This document shows, piece after piece, positions 36,137 to 46,765 of a stretch of 64,000 nt of DNA. The DNA is from Rhodanobacter thiooxydans (lineage in GTDB: Bacteria > Pseudomonadota > Gammaproteobacteria > Xanthomonadales > Rhodanobacteraceae), in contig NZ_CP088923.1 of NCBI RefSeq assembly GCF_021545845.1, forward strand, positions 3,472,001-3,536,000, in the 5' to 3' direction. Every line of letters begins with the position of its first letter. The stretch's first letter is position 1. The translations under genes and the position numbers were made by a program. A model generated the notes under the pieces. The model did no database searches. It was not told where the DNA came from and was given only the letters and a program-made list of their open reading frames with translations.

Positions 36137-38092
36137 TCAATGGAACTGGTCGTTCGCCGGTACCCACGAGCTGGATGACGCGGCGGGGACGGCGGGTTTC
36201 ACCGGCAGCACGATGCCTGCGCAGCCCGGCGGCGGCGGACCGCCGGCGACGCGCGCGGCGGCGCATTCGGCGCTGTTGTCGAACTTGACCATCGGCACGG
36301 GGGCGGCACGGCTGGCCGCCGGCGCGGGTGCGGCCACCGGGTTGGCGGGCGCCAGGTGCAGGCGCTCGTAAGCCTTGGCGCCGACCGGCTTGGCGGGCGG
36401 GTCGGGATTGGCGCAGCCGAGCAGCGCGATCGGCAGCAGCGGCTTGATCGAGCACTCCACCCGCACGCCGCGCGGCAGGTGGAAGGTATGGTTGACCGTG
36501 GTCTTCTCCACCGCGCGGCGCAACGCGGTGTCGATCGAGCTTTCGCCTTCGGGGGTCCAGTCCTGCTCGAAGCGGGTGGGCTGGTAGCCGATGTTCGGCG
36601 TGCCGTGGCGCATGATCTCGGTGTCCCCGCGCGGCTTGAGCTGCACGTAGCCGCCCAGTGCACCCTGCCGCGCACCTTCTTTCGCGCCGGGCTGGTGGCC
36701 GCCAAGCTGGCCCTTGCCGGGCTGCTCCCCGCGACGCCCGTGATCGTTGCCCTGCCGCGCCGCCGGCGATGCGGGGCTGCCGGCGTTGGCGCTTTCCGGC
36801 GCAGCAAGCACGCCTTCGGGCGTGCCGGGCGTGCCCAGGTCGCTGCCTTGCGGCGTGGCGTCGGGAGCGCGGCTGACATCGCGCACGCCGGCAGCCTCGG
36901 CCGGGCTTGGCGTCGCTTGTTCGGCCGCAGCAGGCGACGACTCCGCAGGCGGACTGCTCACCGATGGCGCCGGCGCGGCGGCGGCAACGACAGCCGGCGG
37001 TGTGCTCAATTGCGGCCGCTCAATGGACGTCTGGACGTCCATCTTCTTCGCGGCTTCGGTAACCTCGACCTTCGCTTTCGGCACCGACGGCTCGACCCGC
37101 GCTGGTACCGCCGGCGCCAGCGGCACCGCCTCGAGTTCCGCCTCGGCCACCTCGATCGACGGTGCCTGCAGCTGCGGCTTCTCGGCTGGCACGCTCGGCG
37201 CCGGCATGCTCGGTGACGCCCGCAGATTGACGCTCGGCAAAGGCTGCGCCGGCAACGGCACGGGCTGCAGCTCGGGCACCGGCGGCGCGGCGGGAAGCTG
37301 TGCACGCACCGGCGCCACGCTGGCCGGCGCAGCGGATTTCGGCAACTCGGTGTTCAACGCGATGCTGGAGATGGTGATCGGCGGCGCGGCCTGCGGCGGC
37401 AGCTCGGGCAGCGCCAGCGACGGTGGCGGCGGCATTGGGCGGTTGCCCTCCAGCTGCGGCCGGCGCACCGCTTCGGGCTGGAACTTCGGCGACACCGGCG
37501 GCTGCACGGCAGGCGTCGGCAGCGTCACCGCCGGCGGCTCGCCGGCCAGCGGTACGGGCTGCAGTTCGGGCGCCGGCTGCGGCAGGCTCACCGGCGCGGG
37601 CGGCGCGGCGGGCGGCTGCGCTTTCGGCGCGTGCGTCTTCGCGGCTTTCGCGATCGCCGGCGGTGCAACGGCCGTGGCCGGCGGCGACGCCACCGCGGCC
37701 TCGGTGTTCGCGCTGCGTTCGCTGACCGACGCGGGCCGGTGGCTGCGGCCCTGGTGCCGCGGACCGCGCTCCTTCGGCGGAGTGCCGCGCACCGGCGGCG
37801 GTGGCGGCGGCTCGGGCGGCTCGATCAGGCGCACCTGCAGCAGCTGCTGCCGCGGCTCCGCGGGTGGCACCACCTCGAACGCCGGGCCGAGCACGAAGCC
37901 GAACAGGAACACCAGGTGCACCAGCAACGCGCCGACCATGGCGAGGATGCGCAGGCCGCGTTCGCGCGGACGCGGACGAGTGTGCTGGTGGTAGACCCTG
38001 GCCCGCGTGGCCGCCGCCAGCGGCGAGTTCAGCATCACCCGCGCCGGATTGGCGGGGCGGCTGGCGGCTGGCGGGTCCGGCGGTGGGGGCAT
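36137..38092 (-). CDS. TonB-like proline-rich envelope protein, long paralog
   Basis: A 651-residue protein. A basic, proline-rich cytoplasmic tail (about 1-48) precedes one membrane segment (ILAMVGALLVHLVFLFGFVLG, about 49-69). A long Pro/Ala/Glu-rich periplasmic spacer follows (about 75-480). The C-terminal domain (about 500-651) contains IGYQPTRFEQDW and TTVNHTFHLPRGVRVEC, plus cysteines that align with the gene upstream. The layout resembles TonB or a cell-envelope spanning protein, but the classical TonB C-terminal domain is not evident. Codons are strongly biased by low complexity. It is transcribed 41 bases after its shorter paralog. Confidence 0.75.
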   Translation of the reverse strand: MPPPPDPPAASRPANPARVMLNSPLAAATRARVYHQHTRPRPRERGLRILAMVGALLVHLVFLFGFVLGPAFEVVPPAEPRQQLLQVRLIEPPEPPPPPPVRGTPPKERGPRHQGRSHRPASVSERSANTEAAVASPPATAVAPPAIAKAAKTHAPKAQPPAAPPAPVSLPQPAPELQPVPLAGEPPAVTLPTPAVQPPVSPKFQPEAVRRPQLEGNRPMPPPPSLALPELPPQAAPPITISSIALNTELPKSAAPASVAPVRAQLPAAPPVPELQPVPLPAQPLPSVNLRASPSMPAPSVPAEKPQLQAPSIEVAEAELEAVPLAPAVPARVEPSVPKAKVEVTEAAKKMDVQTSIERPQLSTPPAVVAAAAPAPSVSSPPAESSPAAAEQATPSPAEAAGVRDVSRAPDATPQGSDLGTPGTPEGVLAAPESANAGSPASPAARQGNDHGRRGEQPGKGQLGGHQPGAKEGARQGALGGYVQLKPRGDTEIMRHGTPNIGYQPTRFEQDWTPEGESSIDTALRRAVEKTTVNHTFHLPRGVRVECSIKPLLPIALLGCANPDPPAKPVGAKAYERLHLAPANPVAAPAPAASRAAPVPMVKFDNSAECAAARVAGGPPPPGCAGIVLPVKPAVPAASSSSWVPANDQFH

Positions 38093-38133
38093 GCGGCGAG
38101 TGTAGCGGGCACTGGCGCGCCTTCGCATGACGC

Positions 38134-39123
38134 TCAGTGGCCGCGCGCGGCACCCGCGGCACGCTCGCGCAGCTCGGCATCGACTGCGCGATTCGCGGTA
38201 TCGACCGGACAGCCCCACGCCAGCGGCTTGCCGGCGCGGTACATCGCAATGCATGCCTCTTCGCTGGGTTTCGTCGGCGCATGCGCGTCGCCGGCCAGCG
38301 GCTTCGCGGGCGCCATGCTGAGACGTTCGTCGCCGCTTTTCGCCGAAGGCGGTGGCGGCGGATCGCCACCGCAGCCACCGGCCAGCATGGCCAGCGAAAC
38401 GCCACAATGGATGCGCACGCCGCCGGGCAGGTTGACGGTCTTCCTCACCGTGGTGTTGTCCACCAGTTTCTGCAGCGCGCTGTCGAACGCATTGCCGCCG
38501 CTGCTCCAGTCCTTCTCGAAGCGCGTGGCCTGATAGGTGACCGCGCTGCGATGCTGCATGACCCGCGGATCGCCCTGCGGCAGGCGCTGCACGTAGTCGG
38601 GCGCGGGCGCGCTGGCCGCGGCCGCCGGCAGTAGCGGTTGGCCCTGTTCGTCGTAAAGACGCGGTGCAGCGGCCGGTGCCGGCGCCTGCAGGGTCATCGT
38701 GCCCTTCGCCGGCGGCTCGTACGAACGCGGCGGCAGGCGGGGCCGCGACGGCGCGACTGGCGCTGGCGGGGGTGGCGCCGTCGCGGTGGGCGACGCCCGC
38801 ATGATGAACCGCACCTGCAGCACCTCCGCCTGCGCGGGCGCCGCGGCAGGGATCGTGGGCGGGCGCATCTGCTGCCAGACCACCAGCACGAACAGCACGT
38901 GCAGCAGGCCGGCTACCAGCAGCGCCAGCCAGTGCGCGCGGCGGTCGCGCCACGACTCGCGCCAGCGCCCCGGCCGCAACAACACCCGCCCCGCGTCATC
39001 CCGCAGGCCCGGGCCGCGGCCCGGCTGGGCCGGTGGCGCATTCGACGGCGAAGGGTGGTGCCGGGCAAGCGGCTGCGGGCGAACGATGACGGTGCCTCTT
39101 GGGGTAATGGCTGCACACAGCAT
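38134..39123 (-). CDS. TonB-like proline-rich envelope protein, short paralog
   Basis: A 329-residue protein with one membrane segment (HWLALLVAGLLHVLFVLVVW, about 63-82), a short Pro/Ala linker and the same C-terminal domain as the next gene: VTYQATRFEKDW, TTVRKTVNLPGGVRIHC, GCGGD, EEAC and WGCPVD. Four cysteines line up between the paralogs and could form two periplasmic disulphides. The start at 39123 (MLCAAITPRG) is a best guess; the frame is open further upstream. This gene and the next look like a tandem duplication with a lengthened spacer in the second copy. Function unknown. Confidence 0.7.
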   Translation of the reverse strand: MLCAAITPRGTVIVRPQPLARHHPSPSNAPPAQPGRGPGLRDDAGRVLLRPGRWRESWRDRRAHWLALLVAGLLHVLFVLVVWQQMRPPTIPAAAPAQAEVLQVRFIMRASPTATAPPPPAPVAPSRPRLPPRSYEPPAKGTMTLQAPAPAAAPRLYDEQGQPLLPAAAASAPAPDYVQRLPQGDPRVMQHRSAVTYQATRFEKDWSSGGNAFDSALQKLVDNTTVRKTVNLPGGVRIHCGVSLAMLAGGCGGDPPPPPSAKSGDERLSMAPAKPLAGDAHAPTKPSEEACIAMYRAGKPLAWGCPVDTANRAVDAELRERAAGAARGH

Positions 39124-39428
39124 GGCCGATGACGCTTGAACCTGCGCCGATCGGTCGTCGGCGGCAGGCTGGCGGGCCTTGCGCTGGGACCGCCGCCGCG
39201 CCGCGCCGGTTCCCCGCATTGCAGCTTGACCGAACCGGCGGATGGCTCAAGGCTAGCCGGACGGCGCCACGCGCCGTCTCTCCGCCATGACCGCCCCTGC
39301 CCGGCGCACGGCTCGCCTGCCCAGGTGCAGGACGACCATGACGGCCCGCCATCGTCAGCCGCCAACGCGCGGCCTCGTGCGGTGCCGTTCGTGCCACGAG
39401 GCCACGCCCTGCATGGGAGGGTCGCATC
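39124..39428. other. Divergent intergenic region upstream of the EF-G-like gene
   Basis: 305 bp between divergent genes. No repeat or operator was recognised. GGGAGGG at 39414-39420 is the ribosome site of the GTG start at 39429. Confidence 0.5.
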
Positions 39429-41468
39429 GTGACGTATTCCACGGAAAGCATCCGCAACATCGCGCTCACCGGGCACGCCGGCGTGGGCAAGACCACGCTG
39501 TTCGAAGCGCTGCTGCACGCCGGCGGCGCGATCCAGGCGTTGGGCTCGGTCGAGCGCGGCAACACGGTGTCGGACAGCGACAGCCAGGAAAAGGCGCGCG
39601 CCCACTCCATCGACAGCTGCATCGCGCAGATCGAGCACGGCGACTGCCGCCTCAACCTGATCGACACCGCCGGCTACGCCGACTTCCGCGGCGGCACGCT
39701 GTCGGCGCTGGCCGCGGTGGAAACGGCGGCGGTGGTGGTCAACGCGGTCAACGGCATCGAGCACGGCACCCGCCGCATGATGATGCACGCCAGGGCGCGT
39801 GGCCTGGCGCACATGCTGGTGATCAACAAGATCGACTACGACGGCGCCAAGCTGGGCGCGCTGGTGGACGCGCTGCGCGAGGAGTTCGGCAACGAATGCC
39901 TGCCGGTGAACCTGCCGGCCGGCCGCGGCAGCCGCGTGCTGGACTGCTTCTTCCATGCCGACGGCGCCACCGATTTCTCCTCGCTGGCCGAGGCGCACCA
40001 GCGCATCCTGGACCAGGTGGTCGAGGTCGACGAGACCGTGATGGACCGCTACCTCGACGCCGGCGAAGGCGCGCTGACCCCGCAGGCATTGCACGACGCC
40101 TTCGAACAATGCCTGCGCGAAGGCCACCTGGTGCCGATCTGCTTCGTCAGCGCGCGCACCGGCGCGGGCGTGCCCGAACTGCTGGACGTGGCCGCGCGGC
40201 TGCTGCCGAACCCGGCCGAGGGCAACCCGCCGCCGTTCGTGCGCGGCGACGGCACGCCGCTGCAGGTCAGCGCCGACCCGGCGGCCCACGTAATCGCCGA
40301 CGTGTTCAAGATCGTCAACGACCCGTTCGTGGGTAAGCTCGGCGTGTTCCGCGTATGGCAGGGCACGGTGCGCCGCGACAGCCAGCTGCTGGTCGACGAC
40401 GGCCGCAAGCCGTTCAAGGTCGGCCACCTGCTGCGTCCGCAGGGCAAGGGCCACGTGGAGATCGAGGCGGCGATCCCCGGCGACATCGCCGCGGTGGCTA
40501 AGGTGGAGGAGATCCATTTCGACGCAGTACTGCACGACTCGCACGACGAGGACCTGATTGCGCTGGCGCCGCCGAGTTTCCCCTTGCCGATGTTCGGCCT
40601 GGCGCTGGTGCCCAGGCACAAGGGCCAGGAGCAGAAACTCTCCAACGCGCTGGCCCGGCTAGCCGAGGAAGACCCGTGCTTCCGCGTCGAGCACCACAAG
40701 GAACTCAACGAGACGGTGGTGCGCGGGCTGTCCGAACTGCATCTGAAGGTGGTACTGGAGCGCATGCGCGAACGCTACGGCGTCGAGGTGGAGGCGCAGC
40801 CGCCGCGCATCGCCTACCGCGAAACCATCGCCGCCGACGCCGAAGGCCACCACCGGCACAAGAAGCAGACCGGCGGCGCCGGCCAGTTCGGCGAGGTGTT
40901 CCTGCGCGTCGAGCCGTTGGAGCGCGGCGCCGGCTTCGAGTTCGTCGACGCGGTGAAGGGCGGCGTGATCCCCGGCCAGTTCCTGCCGGCGATCGAGAAG
41001 GGCGTGCGCCAGGCGATGGAGCACGGTGCGGTCGCCGGCTATCCGCTGCAGGACCTGCGCGTAACCGTGTACGACGGCAAGTACCACCCGGTCGACTCCA
41101 AGGAAGTCGCCTTCGTCAGCGCCGGCAAGAAGGCCTTCCTCGATGCGGTCGGCAAGGCGCAGCCGATCGTGCTGGAACCGATCGTCAACGTCGAGGTGGC
41201 GATTCCCGAGAGCAGCGTGGGCGACGTCACCGGCGGCCTCGCCGGCAAGCGCGCGCGCATCCTGGGCACCGACACCCAGCGCGGCGGCGAACTGGTGATC
41301 AAGGCACAAGCACCGCTGGCCGAACTCACCGACTACCCCACCGAACTGAAATCCATGACCGGCGGCCGCGGCCGCTACAGCCTCGACCTCAGCCACTACG
41401 AAGCGGTGCCGCCGCCGGTGCAGAAGCAGCTCAGTGCAGCGTGGAAGCCGCATGCGGAGGAGGAGTGA
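39429..41468 (+). CDS. Elongation factor G-like GTPase (second EF-G type)
   Basis: A 679-residue translational GTPase with EF-G domain order. Motifs are GHAGVGKTT (15-23), DTAGYADF (79-86) and NKID (133-136), with a domain IV containing GGAGQFGEVFLRVEP. Compared with canonical EF-G (DTPGH) the switch II histidine is Tyr, which is typical of the EF-G-like branch. Such proteins bind ribosomes but their cellular role is unsettled. The start is a GTG with a strong GGGAGGG site. It is not next to ribosomal protein genes, unlike housekeeping fusA. Confidence 0.9.
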   Translation: MTYSTESIRNIALTGHAGVGKTTLFEALLHAGGAIQALGSVERGNTVSDSDSQEKARAHSIDSCIAQIEHGDCRLNLIDTAGYADFRGGTLSALAAVETAAVVVNAVNGIEHGTRRMMMHARARGLAHMLVINKIDYDGAKLGALVDALREEFGNECLPVNLPAGRGSRVLDCFFHADGATDFSSLAEAHQRILDQVVEVDETVMDRYLDAGEGALTPQALHDAFEQCLREGHLVPICFVSARTGAGVPELLDVAARLLPNPAEGNPPPFVRGDGTPLQVSADPAAHVIADVFKIVNDPFVGKLGVFRVWQGTVRRDSQLLVDDGRKPFKVGHLLRPQGKGHVEIEAAIPGDIAAVAKVEEIHFDAVLHDSHDEDLIALAPPSFPLPMFGLALVPRHKGQEQKLSNALARLAEEDPCFRVEHHKELNETVVRGLSELHLKVVLERMRERYGVEVEAQPPRIAYRETIAADAEGHHRHKKQTGGAGQFGEVFLRVEPLERGAGFEFVDAVKGGVIPGQFLPAIEKGVRQAMEHGAVAGYPLQDLRVTVYDGKYHPVDSKEVAFVSAGKKAFLDAVGKAQPIVLEPIVNVEVAIPESSVGDVTGGLAGKRARILGTDTQRGGELVIKAQAPLAELTDYPTELKSMTGGRGRYSLDLSHYEAVPPPVQKQLSAAWKPHAEEE

Positions 41469-41537
41469 TGGATACCTGCGACGTTCGGAGATTGAAACCG
41501 GGGATTCGAACCGGCATCGAAACCTGTCTCTTGCAAG

Positions 41538-41671
41538 CCCCTCTCCCCTCAGGAGAGGGGTTGGGGTGAGGGTCCGGGCGAAGCGAGCAGCAGCAATCCA
41601 CATTGCAGCCGCACGCTTCGCCCGAACCCTCATCCGGCGCTGCGCGCCACCTTCTTCCGGAGGGAGAAGGG
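41538..41671. repeat. Composite repeat after the EF-G-like gene
   Basis: The left part (41538-41573) contains CCCCTCTCCCCT/AGGAGAGGGG and GGTTGGGGTGAGGGT. The right part (about 41628-41671) begins ACCCTCATCCGGCG and contains CTTCTTCCGGAGGGAGAAGG. GGGCGAAGCG (41577) and CGCTTCGCCC (41613) pair with each other between them. It is a nested palindromic element, related in style to the CTCCCTCCCC family, in the 249-bp gap between two convergent genes. Confidence 0.75.
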
Positions 41672-41717
41672 CCGTGTCGGCCGAGCCGCGGCGCGTATCC
41701 GCACAGCCAATCCCAGC

Positions 41718-43025
41718 CTATAGCCGGCTGCTGCGCTTCACCGAGAGATAGCGTTCGATCAGTGCGCCGGACAATTCGCTGCAACTGACGTCAAGCACGT
41801 TGACGCCTTCGCGGCGCAGCGCTTCGTGCACGCGTTCGCGTTCGGCCAGGTAGTGCATCGCGGCGGCGCTGCGGATGCCGGTTTCCAGTTCGTCGCCGGG
41901 GTCGGCGGCGGCGCGGTCGAGGGCCAGTTCGCGCAGGCTGACCAGCATCACCAGATGGCGCCTGGACAGCATGCTCACCGCGGCGCGCAGTTCGGCGTCG
42001 TCCTCGTCGCGCACGTTGGTGACCAGCACCACCAGCGCGCGGCGCCGTTGGTGCGCCTGCAGCGCGCTGGCGGCGGCGAGGTAGTCGGTGGCCAGCGGCA
42101 TCGCCTGCAGGTCGTAGCCGGCGCCGAGCAGCATGTCCATGCCGCCGCTGCCCTGCTGCGGCGGCAGCCAGCGCTGCTGTTGGCCGGTGCAGGCCAGCAG
42201 GCCCACCGCGTCGCCCTGGCGCAGTGCGATGCTGGCCAGCGCCAGCGAGGCGTTGAGCACGTGGTCGAAGTGCGCCAGCTGGTCGTCCTGCGCCAGCATG
42301 CGGCGGCCGCAGTCGAGCATCAGCACCACCTGCTGGTTGCGCTCATCGCGGTACTCGCGCGAGATCAGCCGGCTGCTGCGCGCGGTGGCCTTCCAGTCGA
42401 TCTTGCGCAGGCTGTCGCCGACGCGGTAGTCGCGCAGCTCCTGGAACTCGGTGCCTTCGCCGCGGCGCCGCTGCAGCCGCGCGCCGACGCTGCGCGAGGC
42501 CAGCTCAACGCTCAGTCCGGCCAGCTCGGCCAGCGCGGCGAAGTTCGGATAGACCCGCACCGTCGATGCCGCACCGAGCACGCGGCGCGCGGTCCAGCAA
42601 TGCCACGGCGAACGCAGTTGCACGTGGCAGCCGTCAAAGCTGAACTGGCCGCGCGCATCGGGGGTGACCGCGTAGTCGAGCAGCACCTCGCTGCCCGGCG
42701 GCAACACCACCGTGCGCGGCATGCCGCTTGCCGCCCAGCCGCCCGGATGCAGGTCGTGCAGGCGCAGCTTCTGGGCGCGCCGTGCCGTGCCACGCAGGCG
42801 CAGGCTCACACGTGCCTCCGGCCCCAGCGGCAGCACCGGCGCCAGCTCGCGCTGCACGGTAGGCGACGGCGTCCGGCGCAGGCGCCAGCCGTCGATGAGC
42901 GTCAGCAGCACGACCGCGCCGCCGCCGGCCAGCCACGCCGCCAGCGGTAGCCAGCCGAGGCTGACCAGCACGCCGAGTACGGTCCAGCCAAGCAGCAGCC
43001 ACAGCAGCGCGGGAGCTGGCCGCAT
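41718..43025 (-). CDS. DUF58 (von Willebrand A-like) protein
   Basis: A 435-residue protein with two N-terminal membrane segments (about 8-40). It has a beta-sandwich portion and the DUF58 core GEGTEFQELRDYRVGDSLRKIDWKATAR (about 194-221), followed by a vWA-like domain (VVLMLDCGRRM, with a degenerate metal site). DUF58 proteins pair with MoxR ATPases, probably as adaptors that receive mechanical work (family knowledge). The start at 43025 (MRPAPALL) is preferred; the longer frame runs through the hairpin repeat. It is the last gene of the RDD-SpoIIM-DUF4129-DUF4350-MoxR cluster. Confidence 0.88.
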   Translation of the reverse strand: MRPAPALLWLLLGWTVLGVLVSLGWLPLAAWLAGGGAVVLLTLIDGWRLRRTPSPTVQRELAPVLPLGPEARVSLRLRGTARRAQKLRLHDLHPGGWAASGMPRTVVLPPGSEVLLDYAVTPDARGQFSFDGCHVQLRSPWHCWTARRVLGAASTVRVYPNFAALAELAGLSVELASRSVGARLQRRRGEGTEFQELRDYRVGDSLRKIDWKATARSSRLISREYRDERNQQVVLMLDCGRRMLAQDDQLAHFDHVLNASLALASIALRQGDAVGLLACTGQQQRWLPPQQGSGGMDMLLGAGYDLQAMPLATDYLAAASALQAHQRRRALVVLVTNVRDEDDAELRAAVSMLSRRHLVMLVSLRELALDRAAADPGDELETGIRSAAAMHYLAERERVHEALRREGVNVLDVSCSELSGALIERYLSVKRSSRL

Positions 43026-43045
43026 CAACAGCCCCCGAGCATGCG

Positions 43046-43123
43046 TGTAGGAGCGCACCCTGTGCGCGATGCTCTGATGCTCCATCGGAGCGAAGAGCAT
43101 CGCGCACAGGGTGCGCTCCTACA
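43046..43123. repeat. 30-bp perfect hairpin between moxR and DUF58
   Basis: The arms 43046-43075 and 43094-43123 are exact inverted copies (TGTAGGAGCGCACCCTGTG type). The 18-base loop contains a second small hairpin, GCTCC-ATC-GGAGC. A solitary diverged arm occurs at 20519-20547, and the repeat at 21983-22150 has the same design. Within the operon it could protect upstream mRNA or reduce expression of the DUF58 gene. Confidence 0.95.
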
Positions 43124-43143
43124 AAAAAGGCGGGTAGCTCGCA

Positions 43144-44144
<1,001 letters not shown>

Positions 44145-44148
<4 letters not shown>

Positions 44149-45254
44149 GGGCGGCTCCTGAGTCGGGCCAGGGTGATGATGGAAGCGCGGAACGCCGGCG
44201 CGTTCGCGGGTGACTGGAAGGCCTGGGCGACCTGCGCGGCGTCGAGCCCGAAGCGTTCGGCCAGGCGTGCGTACAGGGCGTCGCCGCTGAGCATCACGCA
44301 GGCCGGGTCGCGCCGGCGCAGGCGCGCCAGCACGGTCTCGCAGGCCAGCCGGTGCAGGCTGCGGCCGCCGTCGCGGCGATACAGGAACTCGCCGGCGGCC
44401 TGCACGTGTTCGAGTAGCGCGCGCCGGTGCAAGGCCGGCGCCGGCAGCAGCGGGCCGAGCCGCGCGCTGCGCATCGCCACCCACGCGGCCAGCAACACGG
44501 CCAGCGCCAGCAGCGCGGGCCAGCCCTTGATCGACAGCCACTTGAGGAAGGCCGGGCCGTCCAGCGCGTAGACCAGGTAGAGCACGCCGCGCCCGCGGTT
44601 CGGCGCCAGCAACCGCCAGGCGAACTGCTGCGCGGCGGCCTGCTTCAGCTCGTTGCGCGAGAGCGCGTTGAAGCCGGCGAGCAGACTGACCGTGCCCTTG
44701 CCCAGCCGGGTGCGCGCGAACAGATAGCCGCCCTGCGCATCGCCGATCGCTGCCTCCACGGGCGCGCCCGGCTGCAGGCGGAAGCGCTGGCCACAAAGCA
44801 GCACGCCCTCCTTCTCGTTCGCGGCGGCGGTGCGCAGCAGGCTGCAGGCATGTTCCGCCGGGCGCGGATCGAGCAGGCCCAGCGCCTCGAACAGCGGCAC
44901 ATGCACCTTCGCGGCCGACCCCGGCGACAGCAGCAGGTGGCCGCCGCTGCGCACAAACGCGGCGATCCGCGCGGCATCGTCGACATCGACGCGCGCCGCC
45001 TCGGCACCGAGCAGCAGGGTGGCGCCGGACGTCAGCGGCATTTTTTTCGGATCCAGCGTGGTCAGCGAGATCACCGGCTCGCCCAACCGGCGCAGCGTCT
45101 GCTCCAGCGCAAAGAAGCGGTTGTAGCGTGCCTCACCATGCGCCGCCATCGGCTCGGTGACGTCCTTGCGCTCGAAGGTGGCGAAGAAGCCCGCCACCAG
45201 CAACGCGGCACCCAGCACCAGCAGGCCCGGCAGCAGCAGCGCCCAGCGGTTCAT
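44145..45254 (-). CDS. DUF4350 membrane protein
   Basis: 369 residues. A membrane segment at the N-terminus (LLLPGLLVLGAALLVAGFFA, about 6-25) is followed by a globular part of the GATase-like DUF4350 type (ARYNRFFALEQTLRRLGEPV, about 42-61; FVRSGGHLLLSPGSA, about 100-114). A second membrane segment lies near 260-285, with a cytoplasmic C-terminal helical region after it. No enzymatic residues are clear. It overlaps its neighbours on both sides by 4 bases, with DUF4129 upstream and MoxR downstream. Confidence 0.85.
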
Positions 45255-46765
45255 GCCGACGCCCCTGACTGCGCCGGCCAGCCGCTCAGCAGGCGCTCGA
45301 TCGCGGCATCGTCCGGGTAGCGCCCGGCGTACGCGGCGAACTGCCAGGCGCGCACGATCGCCACCACGCGTTGCGCGCGCTCCGCGTCGGCGATGGCCGC
45401 GGCCTGGCGCAGCCAGTCCGCCTCGGTCGCGCCGACTGCCGGCGGCAACTGCAGCAGCTGCGCAGTGCGCTCCACACTGCCGCGGTACAGCAGCGCCAGC
45501 GCCTCGCGCCGGCGCTGTCCTTGCCACAGGGCGCGGGTCGCCGCCGCCAGGTCGGCTGGCAGCGGCGATGGTGCCTCGGCATTCGCCAAACCATGCAACG
45601 GTGCCGGCGCCGCCTCGTCGGCGGCCGGCACCCGCCGCCTGCGCCAGCGCCAGGCGAACCACGCCAGCGCGCCGACGGCGCCGATCAGCCCCAGCCACAA
45701 CAAACCCTTGAACATCGCCGCCAGCACGCGCGCCAGCAGCGGGAACGACAGCGGCTGCGCACGCGCGGCCGGCGCCGAGGCGTACTTGAAGCTCCAGCGG
45801 CGAACCGTGCGCTCGCCGCCGAAGCGCGGATCGCGATAGACCTCGGCGGCCGCGGCGGCGAAACGGTCCGCGCCGGCCGGCGGCCCGAACACCTGATCGA
45901 GGTTGCTGGCCGCCGGCTTGGGCACGTCCACGCTCGCAGTTGCCGCCCGCACCGAGAGCGGCAGCGCGCCGGCGCACAGCAGCAGCACGCCGAGCAGCTT
46001 GCCCAGCCCCTGCAGGCGCGCGCGCAGGCGGCGGAACGCCAGGTCGATGTCCCACGCTTCGAGCTGGGTGCGCCGGTTCAGATACAGCGCGAAACCGCAG
46101 GCCACGTACAGCGGCTCGATCGCGCTCATCGCCAGGTAGGCCACCGTGGCGCCAGCGAGGATCCACGGTGTGGCGGCGACCTGCACGTCGTCGCGGAAGA
46201 AGCCGGCCAGCGACTCCGGCCGCCACTCGTGCGGAATCAGCAGCAGCGCGAACAGCCAGCAGCTCAGGAACAACACCAGCTCGAACTGCAGGCAGCCATA
46301 GGTGAGCAGGCTGGTCTCGCCCGTAATGCGTCGGCGCAGCACCTTCCAGCGCGCGGCGCGCTGCTGACGCGGCGCACCTTCGAGCAGATCCAGCGGCAGG
46401 CGCAGCGCGCGGCTGCTGTCAATGCGCAACCAGCTCAACCCGGCCAGCGTGCTGCGCCAGCTCCACTGGCGCTGGCCGCGCAGGGTCTCGCGCCAGCCCG
46501 GCGCGCGGTCGAACACCGCGCGCGACAGCACGTACAGCGGCAGGCGGTCGAACAGCGGCTTCAGCCACCACACCAGCACCAGGCCCAGCCACGGCAACCC
46601 CAGCAGCACGCCCAGCGCATTGCACAGCACGAATACCGGCAGGGTGAAGGCGAACCACGCCGACCACACCGCCGCCGCGTTCGCACGCAGCAGCGCGGCG
46701 CCCAGGTCCAGCGCCTCGCGCGGCGCGCGCGGCCGCAGCACCACGCTGATCCGCTCAAGCTCCAT
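45251..46765 (-). CDS. DUF4129-type multi-pass membrane protein
   Basis: 504 residues. About four membrane segments lie in the first 260 residues, then a periplasmic stretch (VPKPAASNLDQVFGPPAG). Another membrane segment (FKGLLWLGLIGAVGALAWFA, about 361-380) comes before a cytoplasmic helical DUF4129-like domain with LWQGQRRREALALLYRGSVE (about 421-440) and REALALLYRGSVERTAQLL. In other bacteria DUF4129 is often fused to transglutaminase-like domains, but none is present here. It overlaps the SpoIIM gene by 11 bases. Confidence 0.82.
   Translation of the reverse strand: MELERISVVLRPRAPREALDLGAALLRANAAAVWSAWFAFTLPVFVLCNALGVLLGLPWLGLVLVWWLKPLFDRLPLYVLSRAVFDRAPGWRETLRGQRQWSWRSTLAGLSWLRIDSSRALRLPLDLLEGAPRQQRAARWKVLRRRITGETSLLTYGCLQFELVLFLSCWLFALLLIPHEWRPESLAGFFRDDVQVAATPWILAGATVAYLAMSAIEPLYVACGFALYLNRRTQLEAWDIDLAFRRLRARLQGLGKLLGVLLLCAGALPLSVRAATASVDVPKPAASNLDQVFGPPAGADRFAAAAAEVYRDPRFGGERTVRRWSFKYASAPAARAQPLSFPLLARVLAAMFKGLLWLGLIGAVGALAWFAWRWRRRRVPAADEAAPAPLHGLANAEAPSPLPADLAAATRALWQGQRRREALALLYRGSVERTAQLLQLPPAVGATEADWLRQAAAIADAERAQRVVAIVRAWQFAAYAGRYPDDAAIERLLSGWPAQSGASA

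Noticed and set aside
43026..43100. Upstream start for the DUF58 gene
   Set aside because: It would translate one arm of the 30-bp hairpin repeat; the membrane segment follows the ATG at 43025.
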